From the NCBI GenBank assembly GCA_946405645.1, contig CAMJHW010000096.1, positions 1 through 5,868 of the forward strand: a stretch of 5,868 nt of DNA, read 5' to 3'. Of this stretch, positions 1 through 5,814 are shown piece after piece. The position numbers and the translations under genes were made by a program. The stretch comes from an uncultured Bacteroidales bacterium. Its GTDB lineage: Bacteria > Bacteroidota > Bacteroidia > Bacteroidales > UBA932. Each line of letters starts with the position of its first letter. The first letter of the stretch is position 1. A model generated the notes under the pieces. The model did no database searches. It saw only the letters and a program-made list of their open reading frames with translations, and had not been told where the DNA came from.

Positions 1-335
1 TCGTGGCCCGCGGCCCGAACCTCATGACCGCCCACCCGGTCGAGGCCACCATCACATATCAGGAGATCGCACACTGCCTCGACAAATCCATCGCCAAGAT
101 CGAGACCTCCATCCTCCACGTGCTCGAGCAGACTCCTCCGGAGCTCTACTCCGACATCGTGGAGAACGGTATCTTCCTCTCCGGCGGCGGCGCCCTGCTC
201 AGGGGCCTTGCCAAGCGTTTTTCCGAAAAAGTCAACATCCCGTTCCACGTAGCGGAGGATCCCCTCCACTCCGTGGCGCGCGGCACCTGCATCGCCCTCA
301 AGAATACCGAGAACTACTCGTTCCTCATGAGGTAG
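1..335 (+). CDS. mreB: Rod shape-determining protein MreB, C-terminal part (5' end outside window)
   Basis: MreB is the bacterial actin homologue. It forms ATP-dependent filaments under the inner membrane and positions the elongasome that makes lateral wall. Only the last 111 codons of about 340 are here; the first complete codon begins at base 3 and is an internal Val (GTG), not a start. The fragment contains the actin-fold C-terminal signature: a Gly-rich nucleotide-binding loop SGGGALLRGL (fragment residues 60-69), then IPFHVAEDPLHSVARGT, matching the usual MreB ending. The early stretch ARGPNLMTAHPVEATI and the helix with ETSILHVLEQTPPEL are also typical of MreB rather than FtsA or DnaK. 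The stop TAG (333-335) is one base from the mreC start, so the two genes are surely co-transcribed and perhaps translationally coupled. Identification is secure; the active-site N-terminal half cannot be judged. Confidence 0.95.
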   Translation, partial: VARGPNLMTAHPVEATITYQEIAHCLDKSIAKIETSILHVLEQTPPELYSDIVENGIFLSGGGALLRGLAKRFSEKVNIPFHVAEDPLHSVARGTCIALKNTENYSFLMR

Positions 336-336
336 G

Positions 337-1182
337 ATGGTCGACGAGCGGAAGATATGGGCTAAAGTCATAGGTACGGTGGTTTTCATCTTGATGGAGA
401 TTGCCGCGCTCAGCATGCTCAAGCATTCCGGGAGCCTCCAGGACATCTGGGTGACCAAGGCCTCGCACCGCGTAATGGCCTGGGTCTGGGGAGGATTCGA
501 CAGCATAGGGCACTATTTCTCACTCAAGGCCGAGAACGAGAACCTCGCGGCCGAGAACGCCATGCTCACGGAGGCTCTCCGGCACAGCCAGGACAGGGTC
601 CAGGCCGCCGTCGAGAACGGCATGCTGAACGACAGCACGCTTATCTTCGCCGGTTTCACCCACATCCCCGCCAGCATAGTGAAGATCAGCCGCAACAAGC
701 AGCACAACTACTTCATCCTCGACAAGGGCTATGAAGACGGCGTGCAGCCCCAGTCCGGGGTCATCACGCCTTCCGGCATCGTAGGCATCATCGATGCGGT
801 GGACAAGCATTACTCTTATGGCCTGTCCTTCATGAACACGGGCATCAGCATCAGCGCCCGCCTGGGCAATGAAGGCGCCGTGGGCCCGCTCACCTGGGAC
901 GGCGTCACCATGGACGGAGCCGTCCTCAAGGAGATTCCCCTGCAGTACAAATATGCTCCGGGAGACACCGTCTGGACCAGCGGTTATTCCTCGCTCTTCC
1001 CGCCCGACATACCTCTCGGCATCGCCGGAGGTTCCAAGGTAGTCAACGGCGCCGTCAACGAAATAGACGTCGATCTGTTCCAGAATTTCACGGCGCTCCG
1101 CTATGTCACTGTAGTGTCCAACTCCGGGCGCGAGGAGATCATGTATCTCGAGAACCTTGAAAACCAGACCAAGGAGGAATAG
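337..1182 (+). CDS. mreC: Rod shape-determining protein MreC
   Basis: MreC is a membrane-anchored periplasmic scaffold that links MreB to PBP2/RodA and is thought to switch PBP2 into its active form. This 281-residue protein has the expected build: a short cytoplasmic N-terminus, one membrane segment (about residues 9-28), a coiled-coil stretch rich in Glu/Asn/Ala (about 58-95, with ENENLAAENAML), then the beta-rich MreC domain (about 105-265). Family motifs seen are NYFILDKGYEDGV (124-136), a following SGVITPSGIVGIID, and GDTVWTSGYSSLFPPDIPLG (209-228). The short charged tail (ENLENQTKEE) is the least conserved part. ATG at 337 follows mreB by one base; GAGG at 329-332 is a close, weak ribosome-binding match lying in the end of mreB. 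Length is in the normal range and no key part looks missing. The family is secure. Confidence 0.95.
   Translation: MVDERKIWAKVIGTVVFILMEIAALSMLKHSGSLQDIWVTKASHRVMAWVWGGFDSIGHYFSLKAENENLAAENAMLTEALRHSQDRVQAAVENGMLNDSTLIFAGFTHIPASIVKISRNKQHNYFILDKGYEDGVQPQSGVITPSGIVGIIDAVDKHYSYGLSFMNTGISISARLGNEGAVGPLTWDGVTMDGAVLKEIPLQYKYAPGDTVWTSGYSSLFPPDIPLGIAGGSKVVNGAVNEIDVDLFQNFTALRYVTVVSNSGREEIMYLENLENQTKEE
1171..1177 (+). promoter_or_regulatory. Perfect Shine-Dalgarno sequence for mreD
   Basis: AAGGAGG ends eight bases before the mreD ATG at 1186 and lies in the last codons of mreC (Lys-Glu-Glu). It is a full complement of the usual 16S rRNA tail. Bacteroidota generally make little use of such sites, and the other starts in this operon show only GAGG/GGAG scraps or nothing. 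Because Lys-Glu codons also produce this string, the match may be partly accidental, but it supports the chosen mreD start. Confidence 0.45.
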
Positions 1183-1185
1183 ACC

Positions 1186-1710
1186 ATGAGCAACGCAAGA
1201 TTCCTGACCTCCTTCATCCTCCTGCTGCTCGTGCAGATCTGCATAGCCAACTTCTTCAGGCTCTCGCAGTATGTGATGCTGTCGATACTGCCCGCGATGA
1301 TACTCCTCATCCCTATCCGTCGCGGGACCATCCCGGCGCTGTTCATCGCCTTCGCCACGGGGATCGCGGTCGACCTGCTTTCGGACGGCATGCCGGGACT
1401 CAACGTCTTCGCCCTGGTGCCCGTCGCCTTCTGCAGACTGGGCATCATCCGTCTGGTCTTCGGAGACGAGGTCTTCGCCCGCAAGGAAGACATCTCCATC
1501 CCACGCCAGGGAGTATGGAAGATGTCCGTGGCCATCATAATGGCCCAGGCCCTCTTCCTCATCCTGTACATCTGGGCGGACGGAGCCGGCACGCGGCCGC
1601 TCTGGTTCAGCGGCATCCGCTTCGCGGCCTCGCTGGCCGGCGGATACATCCTTTCGATCTTCGTCGCGAACATCCTGGCTCCCGAGAGGACCAGCGGAGT
1701 ACGGAGATAA
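1186..1710 (+). CDS. mreD: Rod shape-determining protein MreD
   Basis: MreD is a small integral inner-membrane protein of the elongasome, working with MreC to control PBP2/RodA; its exact molecular action is not settled. This 174-residue protein is hydrophobic almost throughout, with about six likely membrane segments (roughly residues 6-24, 28-44, 49-64, 71-92, 111-130, 140-163), as expected for the family. The conserved patch GIAVDLLSDGMPGLNVFAL (59-77) matches the MreD signature of an Asp-Leu pair followed by a Gly-containing turn and a further helix. The C-terminus is short and basic (ERTSGVRR). The start ATG is three bases after the mreC stop and has a strong AAGGAGG site eight bases upstream. 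MreD sequences are weakly conserved, so the call rests on hydrophobic profile, the DLLSDG motif and position between mreC and the PBP2 gene; together these leave little doubt. Confidence 0.93.
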   Translation: MSNARFLTSFILLLLVQICIANFFRLSQYVMLSILPAMILLIPIRRGTIPALFIAFATGIAVDLLSDGMPGLNVFALVPVAFCRLGIIRLVFGDEVFARKEDISIPRQGVWKMSVAIIMAQALFLILYIWADGAGTRPLWFSGIRFAASLAGGYILSIFVANILAPERTSGVRR

Positions 1711-1713
1711 GCC

Positions 1714-3558
1714 ATGGACCTCAACCGGAAGAACAGGCTTCTCATCGGGCTTGGAGTGGTGGCCGCCACTCTCCTGGCCAAATTGTTTTCCATCCAGATC
1801 GTCCACGACGAATACAAGATCAGTTCCGACAACAACTCGATGGTCTATGAGACCATCTACCCCACCCGCGGCATCATCTATGACCGAAACGGAGAGATCC
1901 TCGTCGGAAACAAGACGGCATACGACATCATAGTCACCCCACGCGAAGTCAAGCCTTTCGATACCCTCGCCCTGGCGGATGCCCTGGACGTGGACGTCCA
2001 GTTCATCCGCGACAGGATGGCGTACTACCGCAAGTACCGCTCCACCATCGGCTATCAGTCGCAGACGATGATCAAGCAGGTGGCTCCCCAGACATACATG
2101 CGTTTCGCGGAGATCCAATACAAGTTCCCCGGTTTCAAGGGACAGCTCCGCAGTATCCGCGACTATCCCGTAGATGCCGGCGGCAATCTCCTCGGCTATG
2201 TATCCGAAGTGGACGCTGACTATCTCAAGCAGCATCCGGGAGAGTACAAGTCGGGCGACTATATCGGCCGTACCGGCATCGAAGCGGCCCGCGAGAGGGA
2301 GCTCAGGGGCACCAAAGGCTACCACGTGTACCTTCGTGACTCACACAATCAGATCCAGACCGCTTACAACGACGGAGCCATGGACGTGGAGGCCATCCCG
2401 GGTGACGATATCGTCACGACCATCGACGCGCAGCTCCAGAACTATGGACAGAGGCTCATGCAGAACAAGGTCGGGAGCGTGGTCGCCATCGAGCCCAAGA
2501 CGGGAGAGATCCTTGCAATGGTCTCCAGCCCGGGTATCAGCGTTGACCAGCTTGCCGACATAGGCCAGCATTACAACGACCTCATCAACGACCCGTACCG
2601 CCCGATGTTCAACCGCACGGTCATGGCGTCGTACCCTCCCGGATCGGTATTCAAACTCGTAAACGGCCTGATCGGCCTGGAGGAGGGCGTCCTCCAGCCT
2701 TCGGACAAATATCCTTGCAGCCACGGATTCCCGTACGGCAACGGCAGGAGGCTCGGCTGCCACGGGCACGCCTCGCCTCTCGCCCTGCTGGACGCCATCG
2801 CCACTTCCTGCAACGGTTATTTCTGCTATGTGTTCCGAAACATCCTGGAGAACCGCAAGTACGCCTCCATCCAGGACGCCTTCGACAAGTGGAGAGAATA
2901 CGTCACCAGCTTCGGCTTCGGCCGTAAGCTCGGAAGCGACTTCCCTTCCGAACTTGGCGGCAACATCCCCACGTCGGCCTACTACAACAAAGCCTACGGC
3001 CGCAAGGGCTGGCGCTTCCAGACGATCATCTCGCTGTCCATCGGACAGGGAGAGATCGGCGTGACGCCGCTCCAGATCGCCAATCTCTGCGCCACGGTAG
3101 CCAACCGCGGCTGGTACATCATCCCGCACATCATCAAGGACTCCGAGAATGTCTCGATCGATGACAAATACCGCGAGCGCCAGTACACCCTGGTCGATAC
3201 GATGAACTTCAAGAAGGTCATCAACGGCATGTACATGGCCGTGAACGGCGGAGGCGCCGCGGGCGGCACGGCCACTTCCGCGGCCATCCCCGGCCTGGAC
3301 GTCTGCGGCAAGACCGGCACCGCCCAGAACCCCCGCGGCGCCGACAACTCCGTGTTCATCTGCTTCGCGCCCAAGGACGACCCCCAGATCGCGATAGCCG
3401 CCTATATAGAGAATGCCGGATTCGGCGCGACCTGGGCTTGCCCGATCGCATCGCTGATGGTGGAGAAATACCTGACCGGAGACATCAGGCCGGAGAGGAA
3501 ATACGTCGAAGACCGCATCCTCCAGGCCGACCTGATGGCCAGAGTAAAGACCGACTGA
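1714..3558 (+). CDS. mrdA: Penicillin-binding protein 2, elongasome peptidoglycan D,D-transpeptidase
   Basis: PBP2 is the class B transpeptidase that cross-links new lateral-wall peptidoglycan made by RodA; it is a beta-lactam target. The 614-residue protein has a short cytoplasmic N-terminus, a single membrane anchor (about 7-29), the pedestal/dimerisation domain starting with TRGIIYDRNG (51-60), and a C-terminal transpeptidase domain from about 230. All three active-site motifs are intact: S311-V-F-K314 (catalytic Ser311), S365-C-N367, and K533-T-G-T536. The conserved SIGQGEIGVTPLQ lies at 442-454. Length is close to E. coli PBP2 (633). Cys335, Cys349, His350/His352 and Cys366 cluster around the second motif and may form a metal site (see findings). 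The ATG is three bases after the mreD stop with GGAG seven bases upstream; rodA follows after one base. FtsI is excluded by the mre/rodA setting. Confidence 0.97.
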   Translation: MDLNRKNRLLIGLGVVAATLLAKLFSIQIVHDEYKISSDNNSMVYETIYPTRGIIYDRNGEILVGNKTAYDIIVTPREVKPFDTLALADALDVDVQFIRDRMAYYRKYRSTIGYQSQTMIKQVAPQTYMRFAEIQYKFPGFKGQLRSIRDYPVDAGGNLLGYVSEVDADYLKQHPGEYKSGDYIGRTGIEAARERELRGTKGYHVYLRDSHNQIQTAYNDGAMDVEAIPGDDIVTTIDAQLQNYGQRLMQNKVGSVVAIEPKTGEILAMVSSPGISVDQLADIGQHYNDLINDPYRPMFNRTVMASYPPGSVFKLVNGLIGLEEGVLQPSDKYPCSHGFPYGNGRRLGCHGHASPLALLDAIATSCNGYFCYVFRNILENRKYASIQDAFDKWREYVTSFGFGRKLGSDFPSELGGNIPTSAYYNKAYGRKGWRFQTIISLSIGQGEIGVTPLQIANLCATVANRGWYIIPHIIKDSENVSIDDKYRERQYTLVDTMNFKKVINGMYMAVNGGGAAGGTATSAAIPGLDVCGKTGTAQNPRGADNSVFICFAPKDDPQIAIAAYIENAGFGATWACPIASLMVEKYLTGDIRPERKYVEDRILQADLMARVKTD

Positions 3559-3559
3559 C

Positions 3560-5092
3560 ATGCTGGAGCCGAGCAACCAATACAAGCGTGGGCTTAAACA
3601 GGCCGTGGACTGGAAGCTGGTCATCTGCTATCTGGTCCTGATACTCATCGGCTGGATCAACATCTACGCGTCCATCCACTCCGCAGAGCCTTCCAGCATC
3701 TTCGACTGGAGCGTCAGGAGCGGAAAGCAGTTCGTGTGGATCATCACCTCGCTTGGCCTCGCCGCCCTCATACTCTTCGTCCTCAACCCACGATTATGGG
3801 AAGTGATCTCCATTCCGTCATATGTGGTCGTCGGAGCCTTGCTTGTGCTGGTTATATTCGTGTCCAAGGACGTCAAAGGATCGCACTCCTGGTTCGAGTT
3901 CGGTCCCATCAAGTTCCAGCCTGCGGAGATATCCAAGATCACGACATCGCTGGTCCTTGCAGCCACGATGAGCAAGCCCAACTTCAAGATAAGCAATACC
4001 AAGGACTTCCTGACCGTCGCACTGATCATCGGCTTGCCGATGCTCACCATCGTGGCGGAAAGCGAGACGGGATCGGCTCTTGTCTATGTCGGATTCCTCT
4101 TCGTCCTCTACAGGGAGGGTTTGAGCGGATGGCTGCTCGCCATCGTCGGCATGTGCATCCTGCTGTTCATACTGACGCTGACGGCTTCGTCGTACACGTC
4201 CATACTGGTCCTGGCTGCCATCGTCACACTGTCGTATTTTTTCCGGACCAGCCGTTTCGGAACCTGGGTCAAACGCTGCGGACTTCCGCTCATATTCTTC
4301 GCATTCCTTCCGAGGCTTTGGTCATGGATATGCGAATGGCTGGTGCCGGGAGCGTCGGTTCTGGGGACTGTGGACCAGTCCGTGGCCGACGCCATCACCC
4401 TCGCCGCCGGCAAGTGGACATACCTCCTGAAGTTCAAGCCGCTGTACCTGCTGCTCGGCGTAAGCGCCCTTGCCATCCCTGTCTGCATGGTTCGCGCCTA
4501 CCGCGACAAGCATATCTATCTATGGGCAGCCATCGGTGCCTTCCTGCTCGGTGTACTGCTGACTTTCTCCACCGAGTTCCTCTTCAACGACGTCCTCCAG
4601 GACCACCAGCGCGCCCGTATCGAAGTTCTCCTGGGCATGAAGGAAGACCTGGCCGGCGTGGGATACAACGTCAACCAGTCCAAGATCGCAATCGGATCGG
4701 GCGGACTCTTCGGAAAGGGATTCCTCCAGGGCACGCAGACCACCTACGGATTCGTACCGGAGCAGAGCACCGACTTCATTTTCTGCACTGTCGGAGAAGA
4801 ATGGGGATTTGTCGGTTGTGCAGTAGTCATTCTGTTGTATGTATTCATGATATCCCGCATCATCATCGATGCGGAAAAAAGCCGTGAATCCTTCACAAGG
4901 ATTTACGGCTATTGTGTGGCGAGCTGCATATTCATGCATCTCTTCATCAATGTAGGAATGACCATCGGACTGATGCCGGTGATCGGCATTCCACTGCCTC
5001 TGCTGTCTTACGGAGGCTCCTCGCTCTGGGCCTTCACCATCTTGATTTTCATCTTCATAGCCCTGGACCGCGAGGAGAAGAAATACTTCTAA
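3560..5092 (+). CDS. rodA: Peptidoglycan glycosyltransferase RodA (SEDS family)
   Basis: RodA is the multi-pass membrane glycosyltransferase that polymerises lipid II during elongation, in complex with PBP2. SEDS signatures are clear: GSHSWFEFGPIKFQPAEISK (107-126), ESETGSALVYV (167-177), the catalytic-type loop KEDLAGVGYN (361-370, with Asp363 matching the Asp shown to be essential in other RodA proteins), QSKIAIGSGGLFGKG (373-387), EQSTDFIF (401-408) and IPLPLLSYGGSS (477-488). At 510 residues it is about 140 longer than E. coli RodA (370). Most of the excess lies between the ETGSAL motif and the catalytic loop, roughly residues 205-335, which adds two or more hydrophobic segments. ATG at 3560 is one base after the mrdA stop and has no clear Shine-Dalgarno, suggesting coupled translation. 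The stop overlaps that of the convergent nitroreductase gene. Codons 441-450 double as the stem of a - strand terminator. FtsW is unlikely given the neighbours. Confidence 0.96.
   Translation: MLEPSNQYKRGLKQAVDWKLVICYLVLILIGWINIYASIHSAEPSSIFDWSVRSGKQFVWIITSLGLAALILFVLNPRLWEVISIPSYVVVGALLVLVIFVSKDVKGSHSWFEFGPIKFQPAEISKITTSLVLAATMSKPNFKISNTKDFLTVALIIGLPMLTIVAESETGSALVYVGFLFVLYREGLSGWLLAIVGMCILLFILTLTASSYTSILVLAAIVTLSYFFRTSRFGTWVKRCGLPLIFFAFLPRLWSWICEWLVPGASVLGTVDQSVADAITLAAGKWTYLLKFKPLYLLLGVSALAIPVCMVRAYRDKHIYLWAAIGAFLLGVLLTFSTEFLFNDVLQDHQRARIEVLLGMKEDLAGVGYNVNQSKIAIGSGGLFGKGFLQGTQTTYGFVPEQSTDFIFCTVGEEWGFVGCAVVILLYVFMISRIIIDAEKSRESFTRIYGYCVASCIFMHLFINVGMTIGLMPVIGIPLPLLSYGGSSLWAFTILIFIFIALDREEKKYF
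4875..4909 (-). terminator. Strong intrinsic terminator on the - strand, embedded in rodA
   Basis: Read on the - strand, GCCGTAAATCCTT, loop GTG, then AAGGATTCACGGC, followed at once by TTTTTT (4880-4875). All 13 stem positions pair, with one non-Watson-Crick step (a T facing G on the - strand copy, a G-U type pair), and the loop is three bases. The shape, GC-rich base and U-tract are those of a textbook Rho-independent terminator, and only on the - strand: the + strand side after the stem is TATTGTGTGG. It lies about 180 bases downstream of the nitroreductase stop with no other - strand gene between, so it most likely ends that transcript. The same bases encode RodA Ser441-Gly450, in a charged loop between membrane segments where sequence constraint is probably low. 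Confidence 0.8.
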
Positions 5093-5703
5093 AGAACCGT
5101 CGCGAAATCTTCGAGCGGCTTATGCTCGTTCTTGTTGATACCGGGCTCTTCGTTCGGGTCGGGATGACCGACCGCCAGCAGAGCGGCGATTTCATAACCT
5201 TTAGTCTCGGGGAACAGTTCCGCCACCTTGGCAGGATCGAATTCGGAGAGCCATACGGTCCCGAGGCCTAGGTCGGAAGCCTCCAGCAGGATATGCATGG
5301 AAACCACGGCGGCATCAGTGTCGGCGCTGCTCTTATTGTCGAAACCGCGCACCCAGGCCTTCGCCCTGTCGCAGCCCACCATGAACACCGCGGGAGCGTT
5401 GAAGGTGGGATGCACCTCACGCATGCGCGCCAGAGCCTCGTCGCTGGTGACTGCCCATACGTGAATGGACGGGCAGTCGCCCTGGGACGGCGCGATGCGG
5501 GCGACTTTGAGCATCTTGTCTATCTTTGACGGGTTGATCTTCCTGTCGATGAAGGAATTACAGGTGTAGCGCGTGGACACCATCTCGGAGAAACGAGTCT
5601 CGAAATTGAGATTCGCGATATGCTTGTCCACACTTGAAAAATTGGCTCGATGGGCAATCTTCGTCAAGTCGCTTATCCTGTCTAGAAAGGATTTCTTGGC
5701 CAT
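5089..5703 (-). CDS. Nitroreductase-family protein (FMN-dependent fold, diverged cofactor contacts)
   Basis: The family comprises cytoplasmic flavoproteins, usually dimeric, that use NAD(P)H to reduce nitro compounds, quinones or other acceptors; the substrate here cannot be told. The fold is recognisable from STRYTCNSFIDRKI (43-56, the N-terminal FMN motif), VARIAPSQGDCPSIHVWAV (67-85), FNAPAVFMVGCDRAKAWVR (101-119), a central DTDAAVVSMHILLEASDLGLG (128-148) with TVWLSEFDP after it, LLAVGHPD (175-182) and a C-terminal EHKPLEDF. Several usual FMN contacts differ: Asn49 where Arg/Lys is common, Asp76 and Pro78 where Asn and Gln are common, His195 where Arg is common. At 204 residues it has about 30 extra N-terminal residues compared with typical 170-185-residue members. 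ATG at 5703 is the longest start; GTG (Val25) or ATG (Met41) are alternatives, the latter probably too short. It converges on rodA with overlapping stops and is not obviously linked in function. Confidence 0.88.
   Translation of the reverse strand: MAKKSFLDRISDLTKIAHRANFSSVDKHIANLNFETRFSEMVSTRYTCNSFIDRKINPSKIDKMLKVARIAPSQGDCPSIHVWAVTSDEALARMREVHPTFNAPAVFMVGCDRAKAWVRGFDNKSSADTDAAVVSMHILLEASDLGLGTVWLSEFDPAKVAELFPETKGYEIAALLAVGHPDPNEEPGINKNEHKPLEDFATVL
5112..5136 (+). terminator. Weak candidate terminator for the mre-rodA transcript
   Basis: About 20 bases after the rodA stop, CGAGC (5112-5116) and GCTCG (5124-5128) pair perfectly around a 7-base loop, followed by TTCTTGTT. The stem is short and the T-run is broken twice, so strength would be modest. 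It is also coding DNA of the convergent nitroreductase gene (around Glu193-Asp199), so it may be chance. A second perfect stem, GGTCGG/CCGACC (5157-5162, 5168-5173), lies just beyond but lacks a T-tract. No better + strand candidate is visible after rodA. Confidence 0.25.
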
Positions 5704-5719
5704 GTCTGTCGAAAATTAT

Positions 5720-5744
5720 GCGGTTGAAACTATCAATAATCCGC
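5720..5744. promoter_or_regulatory. Nested dyad and possible promoter/operator of the nitroreductase gene
   Basis: Immediately upstream of the nitroreductase ATG, the - strand reads TTGATAGTTTCAA (5736-5724), a near-palindrome with half-sites TTGATA and TTTCAA matching at five of six positions, flanked by GCGG and CCGC (5744-5741 and 5723-5720). Next to it, TAATTTTC (5718-5711 on the - strand) resembles the Bacteroidota -7 element TAnnTTTG in all but the last base, though no TTTG lies at the usual -33 distance. If that box is used, transcription would begin almost at the ATG, giving a leaderless message or a start further inside. This is a position-based guess. Confidence 0.22.
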
Positions 5745-5767
5745 GTTAAGTTAAACAGAAATCTCCG

Positions 5768-5793
5768 AAAAAACAAGGATACAGCACTACTGT
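5768..5793 (-). terminator. Weak candidate terminator after the right-edge gene
   Basis: On the - strand ACAG-TAGTG-CTGT (5793-5781) is followed after four bases by TTGTTTTTT (5776-5768). The 4-bp stem is weak. Overlapping alternatives exist: GGTAAA/TTTACC at 5796-5819, and CTCCG/CGGAG, which encloses the T-run. The position, just after the probable stop of a - strand gene and ahead of the nitroreductase gene, is right for a terminator, but the structure alone is not convincing. Confidence 0.22.
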
Positions 5794-5814
5794 TCGGTAA
5801 AACGGAGTCTGCCT

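Noticed and set aside
520..2325. A 601-codon open frame on the - strand opposite mreC, mreD and the start of mrdA
   Set aside because: It lies antisense to three clearly identified genes, is rich in Asp/Glu/Gly/Arg/His with no recognisable motif, and is the kind of stop-free shadow expected opposite genes with GC-rich third positions.
3256..3284. Perfect 7-bp inverted repeat GCCGCGG/CCGCGGC within mrdA
   Set aside because: It falls in a very GC-rich Gly/Ala linker just before the KTGT motif, has a 15-base loop and no T-tract, and is readily explained by codon composition.
2341..3624. A 427-codon open frame on the - strand opposite mrdA
   Set aside because: It is fully antisense to the intact PBP2 transpeptidase domain, with a low-complexity Asp/Val/Gly/Arg composition and no domain; a shadow frame.
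3736..4887. A 383-codon + strand open frame inside rodA
   Set aside because: It is out of frame with rodA, whose conserved SEDS motifs are all in the other frame; the alternative product is rich in His/Arg/Pro and unlike any membrane protein.
1..5092. The mre-mrdA-rodA operon as a novel system
   Set aside because: It is the standard elongasome gene order of Bacteroidota with intact catalytic motifs; conserved core function rather than a new system.
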